A stretch of DNA of 64,000 nt from Brasilonema angustatum HA4187-MV1. GTDB lineage: Bacteria > Cyanobacteriota > Cyanobacteriia > Cyanobacteriales > Nostocaceae. Positions within the stretch are counted from its first letter, which is position 1, and every line of letters starts with the position of its first letter. Of this stretch, positions 56,481 to 64,000 are shown in pieces. Location of the stretch: contig JAHHGV010000011.1 of NCBI GenBank assembly GCA_019359695.1, positions 116,742 to 180,741 on the forward strand, in the 5' to 3' direction. A program made the translations under genes and the position numbers. The notes beneath the pieces were generated by a model. It was not told the DNA's origin. It did not search any database and worked only from the letters and a program-made list of their open reading frames with translations.

Positions 56481-57277
56481 GCAAAAATAAGTTACTTCAA
56501 AGACACTATCAACTAGCTTGTAGTATCCTTTTGCTAAGTCTTGGACTTGTTAATTATCCACCAAAAGTACAAGCAAACCCAGAACAATCATTCCAGAATA
56601 AAATCACTCACACACCAAACCTTTTTGCCCAGAAATTTCCTGATAACGGTGAGCCCAAAGGTCGTCGGCGAGGAGGGACAAGCCGTCGTGATGGATGTCC
56701 AAGCTTGAAAACACCTGTGACAGCTATAGTACCTGGTGAAGAAAAAAACAACAAATCGTTCTTGGGAGCAACACTTGCTGAATATCCAACATTTTGGGTT
56801 TATTTGCCTGAATTACCTACAAACTTGCGTTCTGGGGAGTTTGTGTTGCAGGATGACCAAGGTCATGATATTTACCGAACCTCTCTAACATTGCCAGCAA
56901 AAGCAGGTACTGTAGGCATTACCCTACCGTCAAATTCACAATATGCTCTCAAGCAAAACTCAAAATATCACTGGTTTTTCCGAGTTTATTGTGGTAATCC
57001 ACAAAACAAACCTGAGTATTTTTTTGTGGACGCATGGCTGAAACGAGTGGCGCTAACTCCCCAGCTTCAGCAGCAATTGAAGACTGCAAAATCACAGGAG
57101 TATAAAATCTATACTGCTAATAATCTTTGGTACGATGCCATTACAAATTTGGCAGAACTCCGCCGCACTGGTTCGGACACTGATACGTTAGCTAAAGATT
57201 GGACGAGCTTGTTTAAAGCTGTTGACTTGGAAGAACTCGCAGGAGCGCCGATTTTACAACGTTACAGTCCGCAATAA
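56477..57277 (+). CDS. Exported DUF928 protein
   Basis: The start ATG at 56477 overlaps the TGA of the CHASE2 gene (ATGA), implying translational coupling. The 266-residue product has a signal peptide (LACSILLLSLGLVNY, ending VQANP), an Arg/Gly-rich segment (RRRGGTSRRDGCPS) and the DUF928 core (TFWVYLPELPTNLRSGEFVLQD in part; YHWFFRVYCGN). DUF928 proteins are cyanobacterial, probably periplasmic, and of unknown role. In many cyanobacteria they occur beside CHASE2, CHAT and haemagglutinin-like genes, as I recall, which fits this operon. Confidence 0.88.
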   Translation: MSKNKLLQRHYQLACSILLLSLGLVNYPPKVQANPEQSFQNKITHTPNLFAQKFPDNGEPKGRRRGGTSRRDGCPSLKTPVTAIVPGEEKNNKSFLGATLAEYPTFWVYLPELPTNLRSGEFVLQDDQGHDIYRTSLTLPAKAGTVGITLPSNSQYALKQNSKYHWFFRVYCGNPQNKPEYFFVDAWLKRVALTPQLQQQLKTAKSQEYKIYTANNLWYDAITNLAELRRTGSDTDTLAKDWTSLFKAVDLEELAGAPILQRYSPQ

Positions 57278-57380
57278 TAACGATTTGAGAAACTCAGTTT
57301 TTTTTAATCGGTTTAATACAGCGCTTTTGAAGTGAATAAACCACGGGCTTGGGGCTGTGTTTTGCCATACCCCTACGAAA

Positions 57381-57448
57381 ATCTATGGTTAAATTAATTG
57401 AAAATAAGTGTAAAATCTGTGGTTAAATTAACTGAAAATAAGTCTAAA
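57381..57448. repeat. Two tandem 34-bp repeats upstream of the haemagglutinin-like gene
   Basis: The units 57381-57414 and 57415-57448 differ at only three positions and carry the core GGTTAAATTAA(T/C)TGAAAATAAG. They lie in the 179-base gap just before the TPS-domain gene, so they may be binding sites for a regulator. They could also be a chance tandem duplication. Confidence 0.8.
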
Positions 57449-57492
57449 TAAAGTTAGTGAGTAATTTCAACTCAACGACTCCTTTTTTAGCA

Positions 57493-60072
57493 ATGCAAAT
57501 GCAGAATTGGTGCTACAGATTGACTTTAGCCAGTTGGTTAGTACTGTCAGGAGCGTTAGCTTTCAGTAGCAATTGTGCTGTTGCCCAAATTATACCTGAT
57601 AGGACTCTACCGAGTAATTCCAGCGTCACAACTGGCGGCAACATCAGAATCATTACAGGTGGAACGCGTGCAGGAAGCAACTTGTTCCACAGCTTTGGGG
57701 AGTTCTCTGTCCCCACAGGGAGTACAGCTTATTTCAACAATAGCTTAGATATTCAAAACATTATTAGTCGGGTGACAGGTAAGTCGATTTCTAATATTGA
57801 TGGTTTAATCAAAGCTAATGGCACAGCGAACTTGTTTTTTATGAATCCCAATGGGATTATATTTGGTCGCAATGCCAAGCTAGATATTGGTGGTTCTTTC
57901 TTAGCAACGACAGCTAATGCCATTCAATTTGGTAATCAAGGCTTGTTTAGCGCCTCCACTCCTGAAGCTTCCTCATCCTTGTTAACAGTCAATCCTTCCG
58001 CTTTGCTATTTAACCAAATTGCTGCAGCTTCTATCCAAAATAATTCAGTTGCACCCTCAGGATTAGATCCGTCCCTGACATCTACTGCAACTGGTTTACG
58101 TGTCCCTAATGGTCAAAGTCTACTGCTGGTGGGCGGTAACGTTAGTATGGATGCTGGAGGATTGTATGCTTTTGGTGGTCGAGTCGAGTTGGGAGGCGTG
58201 AGTGGTGCGGGAACAGTTGGGTTAAATGCGAATGGCACTCAATTCAGTCTCAGTTTTCCAGATGGGATAGAGCGAAGTGATATCTTGCTCAATAATGGCG
58301 CGATCGTGAATGTGCGTGCTGACAATGGTGGCACTATTGCGATTAACGCCCGTTCCTTAGATATATTAAGACAAAGTAGCCTACAGGCAGGAATAGCAGA
58401 AGGATTGGGTGCGGTTAATAGTAAGGCGGGAAATATTGAGATTAATGCACAAGCAGCAATCAATCTTAAGGATGCGAGCGAAATTCGTAATTCTGTGCAG
58501 CTGAGGGGAACCGGGCAATCAGGAGACATCAATATTCATGCAGGCTCACTTTCTTTGACCAATGGCGCTGAAGTAACTGCTAGCACTTTTGGACGAGGGG
58601 ATGCGGGCAACATCACCATTACTGCTCGCAATACCGTTTGGGCTGATGAGATCCGCAATTACAATCCTAGTGGTGTATTTAGCACTGTGTTACCTACAGG
58701 GGTGGGCAACGGAGGTCGCATCGATATCACCACTGGCTCACTTTTTTTCACCAATGGTGCTGTAGTATTGGCTGCTATTTATGGACGAGGTGATGCTGGC
58801 AGTATTAATATTACTGCACAGGATACGGTGTTCTTTGATGGGGTGGCGAAAAATGGAAGTTTCCCTAGTGCCAGTGGTATATACAGCAGTGTTGTACTTC
58901 CACAAACTGTGGGCAACGGAGGCGATATCAGCGTCACCACTGGCTCCCTAATTGCAAAAAATGGGGGTAAATTATCTGCCAGAAGCTATGGATATGGAAA
59001 TGCTGGCAGTGTCGCTATTATTGCACGGGATAACGTCTCCTTTGATGGGGGAAGTGTACGTGGACCAAGTGGTGCATTCAGTAGTGTAGAATCTGGAGCG
59101 GTGGGTAAGGCAGGTGGTATCAGTCTTTCAACTGGTTCGCTGGATGTACGAAATGGTGCTCTATTGAATGTCGGCAACTTGGGAAAGGGAACTGCTGGAG
59201 ATATTGAGGTTAGTTCTCGCTTTATTGAGCTAGACAACCAAGCAGCTATCTTAGCTAAAACCGCATCTGGTAACGGTGGAAATATCACCTTAGGAATCAA
59301 AGACTTATTACTCTTGCGTCGCAATAGTCAAATCTCAACCACTGCGGGGACTGCTGAAGCTGGTGGCAACGGAGGTAACATCAATATCAATGCTCCCAAT
59401 GGCTTTCTTGTAGCTGTCCCTGGTGAAAATAGCGACATCACCGCAAATGCTTTCACAGGTTCTGGTGGCAAAGTTCAAATCCAAACTTCTGGTCTTTTCG
59501 GTATCCAACAGCGTAGTCGAGAAGACTTGGTGCGTCAACTGGGAACCAATGACCCAACCAAGCTCGATCCTCAAAAGCTAGCAACAAACGATGTAACGGC
59601 AATTTCCCAGACAAATCCCACTGCAAGTGGTGTAGTAAACATCAATACACTTAATTTAGATCCTAGCCGTGGCTTCATTAACTTGCCTGTAGAACCTCAA
59701 GAGCCAAAACTAGCTCAAGCGTGTCTTGCTGATGTCGCCCAAAATCAAAGCGAATTCATTATCACCGGACGCGGAGGTATACCACCCAATCCTAGAGAAG
59801 TCCTCAGAAGTAATGCAGTTCATGTAGATTGGGTGGCGCTGGACTCAGATGCAGAAACTCGTTCTACAAGTGTTGAGAGTCAAGACGCACAACAAAAAAG
59901 AAGCCGAGGCAATAACTCACAAAATACAAATTATGTCAAGCATTTACCCAATGAAATTGTGGAAGCGCAAGGGTGGGTGGTGGATGACAAGGGCGACATT
60001 TTCTTAGTCGCGCAACCATTGGCTGCTATTCCTCATAGTTCTTGGCTGGCTTCTGGTACTTGCTCCCACTAG
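57493..60072 (+). CDS. TPS-domain (filamentous haemagglutinin-like) secreted beta-helix protein
   Basis: From ATG 57493 the protein has 859 residues; a GTG at 57457 would add 12 and neither has a clear ribosome site. A signal peptide (LASWLVLSGALAF, ending AVAQ) precedes a TPS secretion domain (NSSVTTGGNIRIITGGT; FFMNPNGIIFGRNAKLDIGG). About 450 residues of beta-helix repeats follow (GGRIDITTGSLFF, GNGGDISVTTGSL). The C-terminal part has ACLADVAQ and ITGRGGIPPNP (about 757-767), a motif I recall as constant in cyanobacterial homologues. TPS proteins cross the outer membrane through a TpsB channel; none is in this window. Its stop shares CTAG with the convergent CHAT gene. Confidence 0.88.
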   Translation: MQMQNWCYRLTLASWLVLSGALAFSSNCAVAQIIPDRTLPSNSSVTTGGNIRIITGGTRAGSNLFHSFGEFSVPTGSTAYFNNSLDIQNIISRVTGKSISNIDGLIKANGTANLFFMNPNGIIFGRNAKLDIGGSFLATTANAIQFGNQGLFSASTPEASSSLLTVNPSALLFNQIAAASIQNNSVAPSGLDPSLTSTATGLRVPNGQSLLLVGGNVSMDAGGLYAFGGRVELGGVSGAGTVGLNANGTQFSLSFPDGIERSDILLNNGAIVNVRADNGGTIAINARSLDILRQSSLQAGIAEGLGAVNSKAGNIEINAQAAINLKDASEIRNSVQLRGTGQSGDINIHAGSLSLTNGAEVTASTFGRGDAGNITITARNTVWADEIRNYNPSGVFSTVLPTGVGNGGRIDITTGSLFFTNGAVVLAAIYGRGDAGSINITAQDTVFFDGVAKNGSFPSASGIYSSVVLPQTVGNGGDISVTTGSLIAKNGGKLSARSYGYGNAGSVAIIARDNVSFDGGSVRGPSGAFSSVESGAVGKAGGISLSTGSLDVRNGALLNVGNLGKGTAGDIEVSSRFIELDNQAAILAKTASGNGGNITLGIKDLLLLRRNSQISTTAGTAEAGGNGGNININAPNGFLVAVPGENSDITANAFTGSGGKVQIQTSGLFGIQQRSREDLVRQLGTNDPTKLDPQKLATNDVTAISQTNPTASGVVNINTLNLDPSRGFINLPVEPQEPKLAQACLADVAQNQSEFIITGRGGIPPNPREVLRSNAVHVDWVALDSDAETRSTSVESQDAQQKRSRGNNSQNTNYVKHLPNEIVEAQGWVVDDKGDIFLVAQPLAAIPHSSWLASGTCSH

Positions 60073-62753
60073 AGCCAATTCCCTACCAACACAAAAGGTG
60101 CCCATAAATATGGAGTTTTCTCCCGGGCAAACACAGCTAGTTGAGCACGCTGGAGTGCTTCAGCTTTATTCACTCCTGCTTTCAGGTGTTGGTAAAACTG
60201 ACTCATCAAATTAGCGGTAGATTCATCATCTACAGACCACAATGCTGCAAGTGTACTACGTGCACCTGCCTGTACAGCTACTCCAGCAAGTCCCAAAGCA
60301 GCTCGCTTGTCTCCAACAGCTGTTTTACAAGCACTGAGGACAAGCAATTCGATAGCACTCGATTTTTTTGTGTCCCTGACTCGCAGTAAGCTATCAAATT
60401 CTTTCACCTTAAGTAACTTATCCCAGGTGAGAACAAAGGTTTTTTCTGGATCGGAACTAAACTCACCATGAGTCGCCAGATGAACTACAGAAAAGGGAGC
60501 TGATTGCAACTGGTTTTGCAGATTGTTTTCGGTAAACTTTTGATCTAAAAGCTCTTTAGTTTTGGGTACCTCAGACTGGATTTGTTGCAGTTCGCGTGGT
60601 ACGTTTTCGAGCGGAGGAAACTTGCGGTTTTCAATGGTGCGTTCTGCGGCTACTCCAGCAAGAATGGTATTTAACTTGACTTGCTGCAATGGTTTGGGAT
60701 CAAGCAGTTGTAATCCAGGGGCGACGGCGATCGCATACTTTTCAACTAGATATTTCTGCTGTTGTTTATCATAGAGAACTGACATTGGTATGTTACGCAA
60801 TGCTCCATCTAGGACAAACACTAGAGTTTTGATGCCATTTTCGCTCAACTCTGCTTCAGCGGGTTGAATTAACCAGTCATATATCTGTTGGGATAGCTGC
60901 TTGACTTGAGAAGTTCTGGTGATATCGCGTAAATATTCTCCCAAATTTTCTACAACACCTTCTACCTTATCTTTAGCAATAACAGTTTTGTAGTGCCGCA
61001 AATCCCGGTTAGGCAATTTGAGAATCACATCTAAACGGTCTGGTAGAATAATAGGATAGAAAACTGCTGAGCGTGAATCTTTTTTATCAACGATTGGATC
61101 AAGTTCCTGCTTTGCAGTTAGACAAGCTGAGCGAAAGAAGTTGTCCAATTCTGCGATTTGCAGCGATTCCATGACAAAACGAGCTTGTTTTAGATTTTTT
61201 TGGTTTTCTGGCTTTTCGCTTTTTGACTTTTGCCTTTCTTGATGTTGGACACTCTCGTTCTCTGTTTGCAACAGCAATGCGACTAACTCCCGATACACAG
61301 GTTCCACACTTTCACGGAAGGAAAACTGAATGTCTGGATTGATAGCAACTAAATCACTACGTAAAGTTTTAAGAGTGTTAAAAGCTTCAGAATAGTAAAT
61401 AATTGCGCTTTTTTGATCTCCCTGCTGCTTGTATATACGTCCTAGTTGCCATTGCCATTGATAAACTATATCTGATGCATTAAGACTTTGAGCCATAACC
61501 AAAGCTTTCTTAGTCAGCTTTTGGGCATCAGTAAACTGCTGATTGATTTCATACAAATTCCCAAGAGTCCCAAGGGCATAAGATTCTGCACGCTTATCTT
61601 GTAAACTTTGCGCCTGCTGGATTGCACTAGCTAGTAATTGGGCTGAGTCTTGCTTTGTTCCTATTTGACTCATCATTTTCATCAAACTTTGGGCAAAGTT
61701 AATTTTTGCCTCAACAACCATCCGACTTGCAGGTAAGTTACTAATTTCAGATTGGATTTGGGACGATAATGCTAATGCATCTGCAAATTGCTTTTTCTCA
61801 ACAAGTAGGCTTAGTCGATTCAGATGTGCCTGAATACGTGTGGTTGAATCAGTCGATGTACTTGCAGCTTGCTGGTAGTAATCCAATGCCATGTTCGTAT
61901 CATACTGGGCACGGGCAGTGTTTCCCAAGCTAAAGAGAGTTTCAGCGATTATTTGATCAGATGAGGTCGCTTTTGCAAGTGCTAAACTTTGCTGTAATAC
62001 CTGCTGAGATTGCTTTAAATCACCAACGACTTGCAAAATGTTGCCAAGACTCAGTAGTCCCGATGCTTTTGTTGATGAATCGCTTTGGTTTTGAATAGTT
62101 TGCGAAACTTCAGTTAAAATTTTCTTTGCCTGACGGTATCGTCCTAAAACTTGTAGAGCTTGAGCCGAGTTAATCTGGTTACGGGTGAATGCAGTACTGT
62201 CTTTGATTTGCTGATAAATCTCAGCAGCTTGTTGCCAAGTCGTCAATGCTGCTTCAGTTTGTCCCCGCGACAATTGTAAGCGTCCTTGCACGTCAAAGGC
62301 TTGTGCTAAGATTTTAGAGCTTTCTTGGGAGTTCTTCAAACTTTTTAATAAATTGAGACTTTGAGCGATCGCTTTTTCAGCTTCGTTCCATAAACTGAGT
62401 TGCTGAAAAGCTAAACAGAGATTGCTCAAAGTCATAGCTTCCCGTAAATAATCTCCCTGAGTTTTAAAAGCAGCAGAAGCCTGTTGTAAGACTTCAACAG
62501 CAAGAGTAAACTGTCCAGCTTCATAAAGTTTTTTCCCCTGTTGCACAAGGTCTTGTGTTTTACCCTCGCTAATTGTAAATTGATGGACACTGGAATTGAC
62601 AAGAGGAGCTTGTGCCAACACTGGTGATATGATCACGCACAGAAACACCCCAATTGCTGCGAGTATTGGTTGAGCTATCCAACTTCTACCTGGGTATTTA
62701 GATGAAACAATGGATTTTAAGATACGGAAAAATACAGGCTTTTTTATCGCCAT
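60069..62753 (-). CDS. Exported TPR-CHAT protein
   Basis: This 894-residue protein has a long-n-region signal peptide (AAIGVFLCVIISPVLAQA), roughly ten TPR units (about 65-470, e.g. GQFTLAVEVLQQASAAF, DYLREAMTLSNLCLAFQ) and a C-terminal CHAT domain with candidate catalytic His762 (HLATHGEF) and Cys809 (LSACKTAVG). Unlike the other two CHAT proteins in this window it should act in the periplasm or outside. TPR-CHAT proteins include the caspase-like Craspase partner, which is cytosolic. It is the second gene of an operon with DUF1822, 15 nt away, and converges on the haemagglutinin-like gene. Confidence 0.92.
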   Translation of the reverse strand: MAIKKPVFFRILKSIVSSKYPGRSWIAQPILAAIGVFLCVIISPVLAQAPLVNSSVHQFTISEGKTQDLVQQGKKLYEAGQFTLAVEVLQQASAAFKTQGDYLREAMTLSNLCLAFQQLSLWNEAEKAIAQSLNLLKSLKNSQESSKILAQAFDVQGRLQLSRGQTEAALTTWQQAAEIYQQIKDSTAFTRNQINSAQALQVLGRYRQAKKILTEVSQTIQNQSDSSTKASGLLSLGNILQVVGDLKQSQQVLQQSLALAKATSSDQIIAETLFSLGNTARAQYDTNMALDYYQQAASTSTDSTTRIQAHLNRLSLLVEKKQFADALALSSQIQSEISNLPASRMVVEAKINFAQSLMKMMSQIGTKQDSAQLLASAIQQAQSLQDKRAESYALGTLGNLYEINQQFTDAQKLTKKALVMAQSLNASDIVYQWQWQLGRIYKQQGDQKSAIIYYSEAFNTLKTLRSDLVAINPDIQFSFRESVEPVYRELVALLLQTENESVQHQERQKSKSEKPENQKNLKQARFVMESLQIAELDNFFRSACLTAKQELDPIVDKKDSRSAVFYPIILPDRLDVILKLPNRDLRHYKTVIAKDKVEGVVENLGEYLRDITRTSQVKQLSQQIYDWLIQPAEAELSENGIKTLVFVLDGALRNIPMSVLYDKQQQKYLVEKYAIAVAPGLQLLDPKPLQQVKLNTILAGVAAERTIENRKFPPLENVPRELQQIQSEVPKTKELLDQKFTENNLQNQLQSAPFSVVHLATHGEFSSDPEKTFVLTWDKLLKVKEFDSLLRVRDTKKSSAIELLVLSACKTAVGDKRAALGLAGVAVQAGARSTLAALWSVDDESTANLMSQFYQHLKAGVNKAEALQRAQLAVFAREKTPYLWAPFVLVGNWL

Positions 62754-62768
62754 GCTCTTTCCCCTTGA

Positions 62769-63818
62769 TTACAATTCAAAGTCTTCTTTCACCTTTCTAT
62801 TTTCTCCTAAACTTAACTCAACACTAAAGCGTTTTCCTGATTCCCCTTTAAAAAATTTCAGTTGAATGTAGTTATCTTGCAATCTCGAAGTGACTTGCTG
62901 AAGGGTTTTTCCTCCTTTAGACAGCAAAGTCAATTTCAGATCAGGCGGCAAAAATCTTTCTCCACCCGTGGGATGTACCTGGATCAAAACACCCAATTTT
63001 TCATCGCTTTCCTCTGTGATATTTACCAAAAGAGCCACAGTTTGATAACCGAGTTGCACTCCCAAGTCAATGAGTTTGGCTTTTTTAGCACCTCTTTGTG
63101 TAATTCTAGTACTAAGAGCTAAATTTGCCTCTGGATTTATCAGGGTGTCAATTGTTTGCCAGCCTTGTTCAAACACTCCCTCTAACCATTGACTCAACTT
63201 GGTTCTGGTATTATTCAAAGATCTCTGGAGTGATGCTCTCGAAGACTGAGCGGAAGTTACAGGTAAAGCAATAGTTAAAGGTTCCGAGAAATAGTAGTAG
63301 AACAATAGGTGATTGAGTTCGGCATCAAATAAAGACAACGGTACTTGGTAAAATCCATCCCGAAGCTCTAAATTATATTGACTGCGATAACTCATCAGTT
63401 CGTCATAGCGCAAAAATCCTCTAATAATTACTTGTTCTTCCTCTTCTAACACCTCAACAAGGACATAAAAATGATCGGCTAATTCCGATTTTTCAATGAG
63501 AGAACTTGGGATACTGATAACTTCATCCAGCAGATGTTCTACGGCAATTGGACAAATTTTAAAACCTCCTATAGCCAGATGAGCAATATCCTCACTAACT
63601 TTAATTTTTTGAGAACTTCGATTTTCTGCTATGCGTGTATTTAGCCATTTTTCACAGCCAATACTTGCCAATGTATCTAGATAAGTTTGCCATTGCTGTG
63701 CTTCGCTATTTACGAGTTTGCTATTATCGATTGCCTTGTCGAAGTCTTCTAGTTCTAGTAAAACTACTTCTGATAGTAAGAGTCTTATATCAGTTGAATG
63801 AACCTGAGAGTTAAGCAT
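62769..63818 (-). CDS. DUF1822-family protein
   Basis: The 349-residue protein starts at ATG 63818 behind AGGAG. It fits the DUF1822 pattern: an N-terminal helical part (SEAQQWQTYLDTLASIGCEKWL in part), ADHFYVLVEVLEEEEQVIIRGFL-type beta strands, RITQRGAKKAKLIDLGVQLG and a C-terminal LLSKGGKTLQQVTSRLQDNYIQLKFF segment, quoted here in part. No signal peptide or enzyme site is visible. DUF1822 genes typically accompany exported TPR-CHAT genes in cyanobacteria, as here, so a regulatory or chaperone-like role for the CHAT protein is possible. Confidence 0.85.
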   Translation of the reverse strand: MLNSQVHSTDIRLLLSEVVLLELEDFDKAIDNSKLVNSEAQQWQTYLDTLASIGCEKWLNTRIAENRSSQKIKVSEDIAHLAIGGFKICPIAVEHLLDEVISIPSSLIEKSELADHFYVLVEVLEEEEQVIIRGFLRYDELMSYRSQYNLELRDGFYQVPLSLFDAELNHLLFYYYFSEPLTIALPVTSAQSSRASLQRSLNNTRTKLSQWLEGVFEQGWQTIDTLINPEANLALSTRITQRGAKKAKLIDLGVQLGYQTVALLVNITEESDEKLGVLIQVHPTGGERFLPPDLKLTLLSKGGKTLQQVTSRLQDNYIQLKFFKGESGKRFSVELSLGENRKVKEDFEL

Positions 63819-63863
63819 TATTGTACTCCTGATTTGTGTTTTATGTTTCAGATGATTTTAGCC

Positions 63864-64000
63864 TCACTTCAAGAGGAGGGCTTGAGGATATGAGCGTAAA
63901 TTTTGTGTGCGTTGTTCTAGATATTCGCAAATTTTTAGGGCATATAAGCTATTCATCAAACGGCCTTTTCCCACTCTGATTTCTTCTGCTGCTTCTTGAA
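63864..64000 (-). CDS. 3' end of an unidentified gene (partial, continues beyond the window)
   Basis: On the minus strand one frame stays open from the window edge to a TGA at 63864-63866, encoding the last 44 residues (EEIRVGKGRLMNSLYALKI; CEYLEQRTQNLRSYPQALLL). The other two frames close early. The stop is 45 nt upstream of DUF1822, so it is probably the first known gene of the DUF1822/TPR-CHAT operon. The fragment is helical and charged and I cannot assign a family from it. Confidence 0.5.
   Translation of the reverse strand, partial: QEAAEEIRVGKGRLMNSLYALKICEYLEQRTQNLRSYPQALLLK

Overview
The window looks like chromosomal DNA of a filamentous, probably heterocyst-forming cyanobacterium (Nostocales type; genus not assigned). 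Reasons: GCGATCGC (HIP1) octamers occur throughout, base composition is moderately AT-rich, intergenic DNA is full of short dispersed repeats and tandem heptamers, and many genes belong to cyanobacterial families (SbtA with a PII-like partner, DUF1824, DUF928, DUF1822, TPS-domain haemagglutinin-like protein, CHASE2 and CHAT proteins, Uma2). No tRNA, rRNA, CRISPR array or complete insertion sequence was found.

Layout. 0.1-4 kb: a small exported protein and a PEP-CTERM protein, a branched RNA-like structure and a two-way terminator, then a BON lipoprotein and a YflT-type stress protein. 4-11 kb: a histidine kinase with a degenerate ATPase domain, msrA, a PRC-barrel protein and smc. 11.3-12.5 kb: a wrecked DUF433/DUF5615 toxin-antitoxin locus carrying a MITE, and a stand-alone nuclease-like gene. 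12.5-23 kb: a two-component pair, a GMC oxidoreductase, bifunctional PutA, a GNAT and a GT-C glycosyltransferase carrying a 9-nt repeat tract. 23-28 kb: a HlyD-type adaptor, a BtuF-like binding protein with no signal peptide, and an RluA-family pseudouridine synthase.

28-32 kb is a conflict-type patch. It holds a second DUF433/DUF5615 locus whose toxin gene is split by a different MITE, two adjacent TIR genes (TIR-coiled coil and TIR-TPR), a foldback element and Uma2. 32.5-48 kb is mostly housekeeping: sbtA with a short PII-like partner, two glyco-enzymes, an unusual kinase, an ABC exporter, prohibitin, DUF1824, ABC-F, TenA-like, pentapeptide repeat, purT, an IS630-type remnant and an RRM protein.

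48.5-64 kb is the most distinctive region. Two head-to-head genes share the same roughly 365-residue N-terminal module ending in a CHAT protease-like domain. One continues into an nSTAND-type NTPase and 14 WD40 repeats; the other continues into a membrane-bound CHASE2 sensor. The CHASE2 gene is followed by DUF928 (ATGA overlap) and a TPS-domain beta-helix surface protein. Facing them is an operon of an unidentified gene, DUF1822 and an exported TPR-CHAT protein, and the surface-protein and TPR-CHAT genes share one CTAG for their stop codons. I infer an envelope-spanning protease signalling or adhesin-processing system; this has not been tested.
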